Source: Diplonema japonicum | Lineage: Eukaryota; Euglenozoa; Diplonemea; Diplonemida; Diplonemidae | Assembly (NCBI GenBank): GCA_964019335.1 | Contig: OZ025652.1 | Span: 620,001 to 684,000, forward strand | DNA: 64,000 nucleotides | Direction: 5' to 3' | In this document: positions 1 through 9,210 of the stretch, piece after piece | How the letters are laid out: each line of letters starts with the position of its first letter | Position numbering within the stretch: position 1 is the stretch's first letter | Position numbers and translations under genes: made by a program | Notes under the pieces: model-generated | Seen by the model: only the letters and a program-made list of their open reading frames with translations | Told to the model about the DNA's origin: nothing | Databases searched by the model: none

Positions 1-427
1 TGAAGGGGGATAAGAACCGTAAATATTTCCTCATTATTTTTATTTTTTTTCGAAATCGTGGCATCAATCTGCTTTCAAAGCACCGGCTTTTTCGAGGACA
101 AGGTCATGGGAAGGGGAGGTGGGGGAGGGGGGGAGGTAGGCAACGAGAGTAAAGCTCCTTCACCTATTTCACACCGAACTGAAAAAAAAAAGATCAAAAA
201 GGCTGCGGAGTACGAACACTAAACAAAGGTCTCATTTCATGAAGTTCTTTTTTTCTTTTTTCGAATTTTATTTTCTGAAACAATAATAATAATAAAAAAA
301 GAAGCGTCCTCACCCTCAATTTCCTTTGGCGTAAGAAGTGGCCAGAGTGAATTAAAACTCGAGAAACACTGGAAAGAAAAAAAGCAAAAGGAAGAAGTTC
401 AGATATCTATCAGCACCGCTCCCCCGC
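1..427. other. 3' flank of ATP-citrate lyase copy 1, no gene seen
   Basis: AT-rich and homopolymer-rich sequence (A, T and G runs). No open frame with protein-like composition and no RNA signature was seen. It is probably the 3' UTR and intergenic spacer of the lyase gene transcribed into it from the right. Confidence 0.5.
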
Positions 428-3400
428 TCATGCAGGTGACATAGGAAGGTCCTCGCTGAGGTAGTTGATGTCGTCCACAGGGTGGCGGTAGAGGCCCTGC
501 TTGAGACGCTTCTGGTCGAGGAAGTGTCCGATGAAGCCCGCGGTCCTCCCCATCACGAAGAGGCCGTTCAGGGTGCCGTTGGCGATGGCCTCGTCGGCCT
601 CCTGCCTCGTGAAGTGTCCGCAGCTCCTCAGAAGGTCGACGAAGGCGCAGGCGATGCACCCGTCCACGTTCAGGATCAGGTTCCCCTTCTTCTTTGTCGT
701 CACCTCCTCCACGGCGAGCGCGAAGTCCAAGATGTCGGTCGACGGGAAGTGCTTCTTCGCGAACTCCTTCACGATCGTCACACGCATGTCAGGGTTGTGG
801 ATAGACTTCAGCTTGTGCCCGATCCCCATGATCAGCTTGTTCTCCCTCTTCATGTTGGTCACGAAGTTCTCTGCGCTCACCCCGGTGTCGAAAGCGTTCG
901 CGAACATCTCTGCCGCCTCGTCAAGAGCTCCCCCGAAGCGGGGCCCGATCGTCAGCAGACCGCTCACAAGCGACGACACGAGGTCCTTCCCAGCACGCGC
1001 CGTCACGATCGTGTTGTGCGCTCCGGACACCGCAGGGCCGTGGTCCGCCGTCACCATCAGCACGATTTCAATGAACTTTGCAGCGTAGGCAGGGAGCCTC
1101 CTCCTGAACCAGAGGAGGGACAGGACACCCCCGACACCGATGTCCTCCTCGAACACCTTGCTGATGGGCATCCCGGCGTAGGTGAGCTCCTCCCCACGCT
1201 CGTCCACAATGGAGGACAGGAAGGCTGCAGGCTTTCGGATCAGACCGAGCTTCTTCGCCCAAGAGTAGTCCATCGGGACCTGGGGGGGCTCCGGCTCCGC
1301 TTCGCACACCACCACCTTCTTTTCCAGCAGGCTCTTGAAAACTTCCGTGATCTTGTCCCCGAAGGTGTCGAAGCTGCTGGGAACGTTCGCTCCAGCCGCT
1401 GCCATCGCCGCGTTCTTCGCCGCCGCCGTCTCCAGCTGGCTCCTCGCGAGCGCCCCGGCGTGCCCGAACTGCACCTCGAACGAGAAGCACTTCGCGCAGG
1501 TTCCAACGCACCACGCCACGAGGGGCTTTGTGATGCGCCCGTCCTTGATCGCCTCACAAACGTCATACTCGTCCGTTCCACCGACCTCCCCGAGAAGCAC
1601 CAGCAGCTTGATGTTCGGGTTCTTCTCGTACCTCAGAAGCACATCCAAGAAGCGCGTCCCAGGGTACCTGTCACCCCCGATGGCGAGACCCTCCGCCACA
1701 CCGTCCGCACTCCGCGAAACAATGTTGTTCAACTCGTTCGACATCCCACCAGACTTCGACACGTAGCCGACGGATCCAGGGCGGTACAGCTTGCACGCCA
1801 CGATGTTCTCAATCGCACCACCAGTGTTCCCGACACGGAAGGCGCCGGGTTGCAGACCTCCGACAGTCGCCGGCCCGATGAAGTTCACGCACCTGCGCTC
1901 GGCCTCCTTGATCAGGAGACGGGTCTGCCTCTCGGGCACACCCTCCGCGATCACCGCCACAGTCTTGATCTGTCCGCTGTGGCCAAGGGCTTCCATGGTG
2001 GAGGCGAAGGCACTCCTGTACGAGGCGAAGTTCACCATCACGCTCACGTCGGGGTGGATGCGGAGGGCTGTCTCCAGCTTGCTGTAGCAGGGGAGCATGA
2101 TTTCCTTCCCACCCCAGTACACCCTCTGCGAGTGGTCTCCGGAGAAGGGGAAAACGATGGCCGCAACGGAAGGCTTGTCCCTCTTGCACAGGAAGTCGAA
2201 GTCGAGCATCTGCTGCACCGCCTGAAGCTGCATTCCGTACACAATCGCACGGGTGGTGTTCGAGAACATCCCGGAGGGGGTCCCTGTAACCCTCTTCCCA
2301 GGGCCGAAGCCGGTCGAGATCTGGGACGCGTCCTTCGGCTCGCTGAGCCCGAGTGCGTACGAGACAACAGCAGTCATGTGGGTCTCGGGACCGTGGACCT
2401 TGATCGGGAGGTCCAGGGACACCGCAGTCGCCCGCATGAGCTTCAAACCCTCCTGCCAGTTAGGCCCAGCTCTCCTCACCCAGATCTTGGCGTTCACAGC
2501 CGCAAGCTTGTCCCTGAACTCGGTGAGAGCCCTCACGATCCCCTTGAAGGTGGCCGCCACGTCCGTGAAGTTCGCGATACCACCACCGATGATGAGGACC
2601 TTGTCCCGCCCTTCCGCATCCGGTTCGTTCGTCATCAGTTTCAAGACAGTCTTTGCGTACTCGTAGGTGAGGGTCTCGTTGGGGGCGCCGCTGTACTCCC
2701 CGTAGTTCGCAAGCTCCTTTCCGAAGCCGAGGTCCGTCACGGTGTCCGCGTAGATCACGGAGGCACCACCACCCGCCACCATGAGCCACACACGGCCCTT
2801 GGGGTTCAGGATCGTCAGCTTCAGGGAAGCACCGGTCTTCGCATCCAGACCGTGGATGAAGGCCTCCTCAGGGTGGGGTGCCCTCCCGAAGGGAGCAGGG
2901 AACTCAAGGGGACCCCACATCTTGTCGCACTCGAAGTGGGCCGCCTCGTCGATCTTCGCCGCCATGTCGAGGGCGAAGCACGCTCCGTTCTTCACAACAA
3001 GGGGGTTGATCTCCAAGTACACGAAGTGGTACTGGGTGAACATCTGGAACAGGTGCGACAGGAAGGACGCCACACAGGGACGTGTGGCTTCGGGGAGCTC
3101 CGTCAGGAGGGCCGCAGAGAGCTCCGCCTCTGTCGGGCTCGCCCCGATGGGGTTCAGGTACCTCTTCGCCTTCGCGTCCACGTCACCCACCTCGACACCA
3201 CCCTCGTGGTAGAACATGAACTCCTCACCGTCCCTCGTTGACTGGATGCAGATGTACACCTCCTCGGACTGCTCGTGCGGGAGGAAGGGTTCTACGAGGA
3301 ACCTGTTCAGCTTTGCCGCTACGTTGTCAGCCACAACTTCCTTGTCCATCCTCTCCGAGATCCACGTCTTCGCCGCAGACCAGTCAGCGTTCAAGAGGAT

Positions 3401-3610
3401 CAAACCACCCTTCCCACGCCTCTTGATCAGCTGGTCGGGCTTCGCCACGAGCTTCTCCTCCGCCAACCAAGGGTGAGCTCCCTGCAGAGTCTCCAGGTCC
3501 GTCTCCGGCGTGATCAGCACCTGCCTCCCCTTCCACGACGCACCCCGGGTGCTCAAGTATTCTGTCAACAACCTCTTCCCATCGTACTCACGAATAGCTT
3601 TCGCAGACAT
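428..3610 (-). CDS. ACLY: ATP-citrate lyase, copy 1
   Basis: Single-chain animal-type ATP-citrate synthase of 1060 residues (human enzyme about 1100). It makes cytosolic acetyl-CoA and oxaloacetate from citrate, CoA and ATP for lipid synthesis. The N-terminal third is the ATP-grasp/CoA-ligase region starting MSAKAIREYDGK. The middle holds the CoA-binding and phospho-histidine region with GHAGA near residue 716. The C-terminal region is the citrate-synthase-like domain (ADHGPAVSGAHNTIVTARAG). There is no intron. The start lies 25 nt below a likely trans-splice acceptor. The last residues (LPMSPA) differ from copy 2, while upstream sequence matches it from position 446 to 3641. Identification is firm; both copies look intact. 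Confidence 0.96.
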   Translation of the reverse strand: MSAKAIREYDGKRLLTEYLSTRGASWKGRQVLITPETDLETLQGAHPWLAEEKLVAKPDQLIKRRGKGGLILLNADWSAAKTWISERMDKEVVADNVAAKLNRFLVEPFLPHEQSEEVYICIQSTRDGEEFMFYHEGGVEVGDVDAKAKRYLNPIGASPTEAELSAALLTELPEATRPCVASFLSHLFQMFTQYHFVYLEINPLVVKNGACFALDMAAKIDEAAHFECDKMWGPLEFPAPFGRAPHPEEAFIHGLDAKTGASLKLTILNPKGRVWLMVAGGGASVIYADTVTDLGFGKELANYGEYSGAPNETLTYEYAKTVLKLMTNEPDAEGRDKVLIIGGGIANFTDVAATFKGIVRALTEFRDKLAAVNAKIWVRRAGPNWQEGLKLMRATAVSLDLPIKVHGPETHMTAVVSYALGLSEPKDASQISTGFGPGKRVTGTPSGMFSNTTRAIVYGMQLQAVQQMLDFDFLCKRDKPSVAAIVFPFSGDHSQRVYWGGKEIMLPCYSKLETALRIHPDVSVMVNFASYRSAFASTMEALGHSGQIKTVAVIAEGVPERQTRLLIKEAERRCVNFIGPATVGGLQPGAFRVGNTGGAIENIVACKLYRPGSVGYVSKSGGMSNELNNIVSRSADGVAEGLAIGGDRYPGTRFLDVLLRYEKNPNIKLLVLLGEVGGTDEYDVCEAIKDGRITKPLVAWCVGTCAKCFSFEVQFGHAGALARSQLETAAAKNAAMAAAGANVPSSFDTFGDKITEVFKSLLEKKVVVCEAEPEPPQVPMDYSWAKKLGLIRKPAAFLSSIVDERGEELTYAGMPISKVFEEDIGVGGVLSLLWFRRRLPAYAAKFIEIVLMVTADHGPAVSGAHNTIVTARAGKDLVSSLVSGLLTIGPRFGGALDEAAEMFANAFDTGVSAENFVTNMKRENKLIMGIGHKLKSIHNPDMRVTIVKEFAKKHFPSTDILDFALAVEEVTTKKKGNLILNVDGCIACAFVDLLRSCGHFTRQEADEAIANGTLNGLFVMGRTAGFIGHFLDQKRLKQGLYRHPVDDINYLSEDLPMSPA

Positions 3611-3641
3611 GGTTTGGTGACTAAGATTTGTGTCCTGTGTA
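446..3641 (-). repeat. 3.2-kb duplicated block (partner 5955-9150)
   Basis: Offset 5509 to the partner. I saw no base difference in the stretches compared, and the frames on both strands translate identically. On the transcribed strand the block starts at the TACACAG just above the 5' UTR and stops six to nine codons before the end of the lyase coding region. Flanks on both sides are unrelated. Confidence 0.9.
3635..3641 (-). promoter_or_regulatory. probable spliced-leader acceptor of lyase copy 1
   Basis: Minus-strand TACACAG followed by a 24-nt leader and ATG. The same motif is the first sequence shared with copy 2, which fits a required 3' splice site. That it is used for trans-splicing is inferred. 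Confidence 0.45.
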
Positions 3642-4428
3642 GGTACGTTAGACAGCAGGAAGATACCATCAGTGAAAAGAAAACGTGGTACTTAAGGGTC
3701 ACTCCACGTGAGGACCGCCCTTGAAAGGAAAAAGAAGGGGGGGGGGGGGGGGGAACAAATGAAATGAACAAAATGAAGAAAAATTGAGAGGAAGAAACGA
3801 AAACATCAAATAAAAAGAAGAAGAAAAAGACAAGTACAAGAAACAGGATCGAGGGGAAGGGGTGGGAGAAAGCGGGGAAGAGAGAATGGAAAAAAAAAGT
3901 AAATAGGAAAAGGAAATAAAAAAAAAAAAAAAAAAAAAGGCGCACACTGAAGCAGTCAACACATGCACCCTTTGGGAACGGTTGGCGTGTCAGAAAGAAA
4001 AATGCTGCCTTTTCGTTGTTTTAAAGATCTTTTTTGCGTACTAATCTGTCGAGAAGAAAAAAAATGGGTAGATGTCTTATTGCAAAACGCTCCCCATTTG
4101 TTAGCGAATCACAGAGTAACACATAAAAGGGCGGAAGGGAAAAAAAAAAAGAAGAAGAAAAAACAGGTGTGTAGGCACAACAGAGCGTGCGGTGTGGGTT
4201 CTTCCAAGAAAATAAATTGCGCGGAAAGAAAACAAGAAAAAAAAAAGAAAAAAAAGTGCCCATATATAAAGAAACTCTGACGGGTGTAGCAAAGAAGGGT
4301 ACAGCAAGGGTAACGGGAGAAGAAAGTAAAAGAAAAGAAAAGATAACAGCAACATCATTGAAGGGGGAGAAGTAATCTCGGGTAGGTCTACCACAGGACT
4401 CATAACGGGGATGGCAACTTTGGATACG
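3642..4428. other. low-complexity intergenic spacer
   Basis: Purine-rich on the plus strand (pyrimidine-rich when transcribed), with long G and A runs. No coding sequence or RNA was recognised. Confidence 0.5.
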
Positions 4429-5157
4429 TTTTTTTTTTTTTTTTTTTTTTTATTTCACTCTTCAGAAATTACTTCACGCACTGGGGGGCCCATTACTTCA
4501 CGCTAAATCTCATTACTTCACGCTAAATCTCATTACTTCACGGTGAAATAATGGCCTGTTTTCCGTGAAGTAATAGGGGGTTTCCGTTAAATAATATGCC
4601 TCGGTGGGCCAATTTTTGCCTCGGTTCGGTTCCCAGTGGGGCTACTTTTTCCTCTCAGTTTGCTATTTCCCCCCAGGTTCAGCTCAATTGGCCAACTTTT
4701 GCCTCGGCTCAGTTCCAAGTTGGACTACTTTTTCCTCCCAATTTGCCCACTTTTGGCTAGGCCTTGTTCCCAGTTTCTGTGGGTAACTCTTCTGTGGGTA
4801 AGGGTAACTTAGTCAGCTTACCCAAGCACCCCAAAAGACTTCAAAATACCGAAGCAGCAGAAAAAAAGGAGCCAGCGGCCGCGCTAGGTATGGGAAGGCC
4901 TGATTAGAGATGGTGACAGTGGCAATGCCAGCGACAGCGGCAGCTCTTAGTCAACAAAAGGAGGAAAAACAACTTGTATTGTAACCTTGGTAACCCCTCT
5001 CTTGTTGTACCCCTTGTCACCCTGTTGTGCCCCTCGTGGTGAAGTAATTTCAGAGTGTCGTGAAATAAAACCACTTACCTACCGCCAAGTAATGCTTTAC
5101 CGACCTCTCGAGGTAACGGTAAAGTCATTACTTGTTGGCAGTAAATAGCTATTTTTT
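4429..5157. mobile_element. poly(T)-bounded repeat element, free copy 1
   Basis: Nearly the same sequence as 60830-61550. It begins with a 23-nt T run and ATTTCACTCTTC and ends with GTTGGCAGTAAATAGCTATTTTTT. Inside are three tandem CATTACTTCACG units (two in the other copy), then near-palindromic CATTACTTCACGGTGAAATAATG, then a degenerate direct repeat of GCCTCGGTTCGGTTCC-type sequence. No coding frame of note. Read on the minus strand it is bounded by poly(A), suggesting a retroposed or introner-type element. No target duplication was identified. Confidence 0.7.
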
Positions 5158-5918
5158 GTTTGTTTCTCTCATTAATTTTTATTCGGGGCTTTTTTTTGCT
5201 TCTTATTTACGTTTTTTTTTTTTTTTTTTTTTTTTTTTGTTTCCCCCTTTTTCCCTATCTTTTGCTTTGCATTTTTTTTTTTCTTGAGGCAACTGCTGCA
5301 CACACAATGGGTTGGCTGCTGCAGGTACTCCAACAAGTTTGAAATAATAATTTACAGGGTTTTACTTTTTTCTTTCTCTTCTTTTTTTCGAATTTTAAAA
5401 ATTCCTAAAAAAAAAAAATTGGGGAGTTTACCCCCTCCCTTGCTGCAAACATCTTTGCTTTCCGTCTTGTTTCTTTCGTTCCTCAAAACACAGCAGGTGC
5501 AGGGTATTGAGGAAACAAACAAAAAAAGAAATGGACAAAAGGCAATGGAAAGAAAAGTTGATTTCCTTTTATTTTATATTTTGTTTCTCGATCGGAGGGA
5601 AAGAAAAGGTACAATTAAATATTTTTTTTAAAAAATGGCGGGAGGAAATAGATAAAAAAGGCATTTTAGGTTCGCCTCCATGCCACCTTTCGTCAATGGA
5701 AGAGAGAAAGTAATGACTAGAAACTACGACGATTAAGGTTTGCATTTTCTCGCTCACCAGATAGTCTGCAGCACAGAAATGAAAACTATCGCCTCGTGGA
5801 GCATAAGTTTACCTTCTTTTTTTCTTTTTTTATTTTCCCCCTCTTGCAGATGCCCAACGGTATGGCGTAACAGTGGCACAACCATTTCGGCACTCAGCAC
5901 TCAACGGGGTAGAGCTTT
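5158..5918. other. AT-rich intergenic spacer
   Basis: T runs and AT-rich sequence between the repeat element and the end of lyase copy 2. No gene seen. Confidence 0.5.
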
Positions 5919-8900
5919 CTAAGCAGAGGCGTTGTTGCTTGCCATAGGCGAAGCAAGGTCCTCGCTGAGGTAGTTGATGTCGTCCACAGGGTGGCGGTAG
6001 AGGCCCTGCTTGAGACGCTTCTGGTCGAGGAAGTGTCCGATGAAGCCCGCGGTCCTCCCCATCACGAAGAGGCCGTTCAGGGTGCCGTTGGCGATGGCCT
6101 CGTCGGCCTCCTGCCTCGTGAAGTGTCCGCAGCTCCTCAGAAGGTCGACGAAGGCGCAGGCGATGCACCCGTCCACGTTCAGGATCAGGTTCCCCTTCTT
6201 CTTTGTCGTCACCTCCTCCACGGCGAGCGCGAAGTCCAAGATGTCGGTCGACGGGAAGTGCTTCTTCGCGAACTCCTTCACGATCGTCACACGCATGTCA
6301 GGGTTGTGGATAGACTTCAGCTTGTGCCCGATCCCCATGATCAGCTTGTTCTCCCTCTTCATGTTGGTCACGAAGTTCTCTGCGCTCACCCCGGTGTCGA
6401 AAGCGTTCGCGAACATCTCTGCCGCCTCGTCAAGAGCTCCCCCGAAGCGGGGCCCGATCGTCAGCAGACCGCTCACAAGCGACGACACGAGGTCCTTCCC
6501 AGCACGCGCCGTCACGATCGTGTTGTGCGCTCCGGACACCGCAGGGCCGTGGTCCGCCGTCACCATCAGCACGATTTCAATGAACTTTGCAGCGTAGGCA
6601 GGGAGCCTCCTCCTGAACCAGAGGAGGGACAGGACACCCCCGACACCGATGTCCTCCTCGAACACCTTGCTGATGGGCATCCCGGCGTAGGTGAGCTCCT
6701 CCCCACGCTCGTCCACAATGGAGGACAGGAAGGCTGCAGGCTTTCGGATCAGACCGAGCTTCTTCGCCCAAGAGTAGTCCATCGGGACCTGGGGGGGCTC
6801 CGGCTCCGCTTCGCACACCACCACCTTCTTTTCCAGCAGGCTCTTGAAAACTTCCGTGATCTTGTCCCCGAAGGTGTCGAAGCTGCTGGGAACGTTCGCT
6901 CCAGCCGCTGCCATCGCCGCGTTCTTCGCCGCCGCCGTCTCCAGCTGGCTCCTCGCGAGCGCCCCGGCGTGCCCGAACTGCACCTCGAACGAGAAGCACT
7001 TCGCGCAGGTTCCAACGCACCACGCCACGAGGGGCTTTGTGATGCGCCCGTCCTTGATCGCCTCACAAACGTCATACTCGTCCGTTCCACCGACCTCCCC
7101 GAGAAGCACCAGCAGCTTGATGTTCGGGTTCTTCTCGTACCTCAGAAGCACATCCAAGAAGCGCGTCCCAGGGTACCTGTCACCCCCGATGGCGAGACCC
7201 TCCGCCACACCGTCCGCACTCCGCGAAACAATGTTGTTCAACTCGTTCGACATCCCACCAGACTTCGACACGTAGCCGACGGATCCAGGGCGGTACAGCT
7301 TGCACGCCACGATGTTCTCAATCGCACCACCAGTGTTCCCGACACGGAAGGCGCCGGGTTGCAGACCTCCGACAGTCGCCGGCCCGATGAAGTTCACGCA
7401 CCTGCGCTCGGCCTCCTTGATCAGGAGACGGGTCTGCCTCTCGGGCACACCCTCCGCGATCACCGCCACAGTCTTGATCTGTCCGCTGTGGCCAAGGGCT
7501 TCCATGGTGGAGGCGAAGGCACTCCTGTACGAGGCGAAGTTCACCATCACGCTCACGTCGGGGTGGATGCGGAGGGCTGTCTCCAGCTTGCTGTAGCAGG
7601 GGAGCATGATTTCCTTCCCACCCCAGTACACCCTCTGCGAGTGGTCTCCGGAGAAGGGGAAAACGATGGCCGCAACGGAAGGCTTGTCCCTCTTGCACAG
7701 GAAGTCGAAGTCGAGCATCTGCTGCACCGCCTGAAGCTGCATTCCGTACACAATCGCACGGGTGGTGTTCGAGAACATCCCGGAGGGGGTCCCTGTAACC
7801 CTCTTCCCAGGGCCGAAGCCGGTCGAGATCTGGGACGCGTCCTTCGGCTCGCTGAGCCCGAGTGCGTACGAGACAACAGCAGTCATGTGGGTCTCGGGAC
7901 CGTGGACCTTGATCGGGAGGTCCAGGGACACCGCAGTCGCCCGCATGAGCTTCAAACCCTCCTGCCAGTTAGGCCCAGCTCTCCTCACCCAGATCTTGGC
8001 GTTCACAGCCGCAAGCTTGTCCCTGAACTCGGTGAGAGCCCTCACGATCCCCTTGAAGGTGGCCGCCACGTCCGTGAAGTTCGCGATACCACCACCGATG
8101 ATGAGGACCTTGTCCCGCCCTTCCGCATCCGGTTCGTTCGTCATCAGTTTCAAGACAGTCTTTGCGTACTCGTAGGTGAGGGTCTCGTTGGGGGCGCCGC
8201 TGTACTCCCCGTAGTTCGCAAGCTCCTTTCCGAAGCCGAGGTCCGTCACGGTGTCCGCGTAGATCACGGAGGCACCACCACCCGCCACCATGAGCCACAC
8301 ACGGCCCTTGGGGTTCAGGATCGTCAGCTTCAGGGAAGCACCGGTCTTCGCATCCAGACCGTGGATGAAGGCCTCCTCAGGGTGGGGTGCCCTCCCGAAG
8401 GGAGCAGGGAACTCAAGGGGACCCCACATCTTGTCGCACTCGAAGTGGGCCGCCTCGTCGATCTTCGCCGCCATGTCGAGGGCGAAGCACGCTCCGTTCT
8501 TCACAACAAGGGGGTTGATCTCCAAGTACACGAAGTGGTACTGGGTGAACATCTGGAACAGGTGCGACAGGAAGGACGCCACACAGGGACGTGTGGCTTC
8601 GGGGAGCTCCGTCAGGAGGGCCGCAGAGAGCTCCGCCTCTGTCGGGCTCGCCCCGATGGGGTTCAGGTACCTCTTCGCCTTCGCGTCCACGTCACCCACC
8701 TCGACACCACCCTCGTGGTAGAACATGAACTCCTCACCGTCCCTCGTTGACTGGATGCAGATGTACACCTCCTCGGACTGCTCGTGCGGGAGGAAGGGTT
8801 CTACGAGGAACCTGTTCAGCTTTGCCGCTACGTTGTCAGCCACAACTTCCTTGTCCATCCTCTCCGAGATCCACGTCTTCGCCGCAGACCAGTCAGCGTT

Positions 8901-9119
8901 CAAGAGGATCAAACCACCCTTCCCACGCCTCTTGATCAGCTGGTCGGGCTTCGCCACGAGCTTCTCCTCCGCCAACCAAGGGTGAGCTCCCTGCAGAGTC
9001 TCCAGGTCCGTCTCCGGCGTGATCAGCACCTGCCTCCCCTTCCACGACGCACCCCGGGTGCTCAAGTATTCTGTCAACAACCTCTTCCCATCGTACTCAC
9101 GAATAGCTTTCGCAGACAT
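5919..9119 (-). CDS. ACLY: ATP-citrate lyase, copy 2
   Basis: 1066 residues, identical to copy 1 up to SEDL, then a different tail (ASPMASNNASA) and its own stop. It has the same ATP-grasp, GHAGA phospho-histidine and citrate-synthase-like regions and the same role in making cytosolic acetyl-CoA. No intron. The leader matches copy 1 up to the TACACAG acceptor at 9144-9150. It lies 92 nt downstream, in transcription order, of the 2022-residue protein gene. Identity at synonymous sites means recent duplication or gene conversion. Confidence 0.96.
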   Translation of the reverse strand: MSAKAIREYDGKRLLTEYLSTRGASWKGRQVLITPETDLETLQGAHPWLAEEKLVAKPDQLIKRRGKGGLILLNADWSAAKTWISERMDKEVVADNVAAKLNRFLVEPFLPHEQSEEVYICIQSTRDGEEFMFYHEGGVEVGDVDAKAKRYLNPIGASPTEAELSAALLTELPEATRPCVASFLSHLFQMFTQYHFVYLEINPLVVKNGACFALDMAAKIDEAAHFECDKMWGPLEFPAPFGRAPHPEEAFIHGLDAKTGASLKLTILNPKGRVWLMVAGGGASVIYADTVTDLGFGKELANYGEYSGAPNETLTYEYAKTVLKLMTNEPDAEGRDKVLIIGGGIANFTDVAATFKGIVRALTEFRDKLAAVNAKIWVRRAGPNWQEGLKLMRATAVSLDLPIKVHGPETHMTAVVSYALGLSEPKDASQISTGFGPGKRVTGTPSGMFSNTTRAIVYGMQLQAVQQMLDFDFLCKRDKPSVAAIVFPFSGDHSQRVYWGGKEIMLPCYSKLETALRIHPDVSVMVNFASYRSAFASTMEALGHSGQIKTVAVIAEGVPERQTRLLIKEAERRCVNFIGPATVGGLQPGAFRVGNTGGAIENIVACKLYRPGSVGYVSKSGGMSNELNNIVSRSADGVAEGLAIGGDRYPGTRFLDVLLRYEKNPNIKLLVLLGEVGGTDEYDVCEAIKDGRITKPLVAWCVGTCAKCFSFEVQFGHAGALARSQLETAAAKNAAMAAAGANVPSSFDTFGDKITEVFKSLLEKKVVVCEAEPEPPQVPMDYSWAKKLGLIRKPAAFLSSIVDERGEELTYAGMPISKVFEEDIGVGGVLSLLWFRRRLPAYAAKFIEIVLMVTADHGPAVSGAHNTIVTARAGKDLVSSLVSGLLTIGPRFGGALDEAAEMFANAFDTGVSAENFVTNMKRENKLIMGIGHKLKSIHNPDMRVTIVKEFAKKHFPSTDILDFALAVEEVTTKKKGNLILNVDGCIACAFVDLLRSCGHFTRQEADEAIANGTLNGLFVMGRTAGFIGHFLDQKRLKQGLYRHPVDDINYLSEDLASPMASNNASA

Positions 9120-9150
9120 GGTTTGGTGACTAAGATTTGTGTCCTGTGTA
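5955..9150 (-). repeat. 3.2-kb duplicated block (partner 446-3641)
   Basis: Second member of the lyase duplication. Boundaries are the acceptor-like TACACAG at the 5' side and a point just before the stop codon at the 3' side. Confidence 0.9.
9144..9150 (-). promoter_or_regulatory. probable spliced-leader acceptor of lyase copy 2
   Basis: Same TACACAG and 24-nt leader as copy 1. Upstream sequence is unrelated to copy 1, so only the acceptor and leader are conserved. Confidence 0.45.
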
Positions 9151-9210
9151 ATTATGTATAGGAATGTTACGAGTATTTGGTAGACAAGAAAAGAACTGCA
9201 AAGTAATCAT

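Noticed and set aside
482-3241. 919-codon plus-strand open frame opposite lyase copy 1 (and the same at 5991-8750)
   Set aside because: It is the antisense shadow of a GC-rich coding region; composition (Arg, His, Val-rich) is not protein-like and the minus-strand enzyme is certain.
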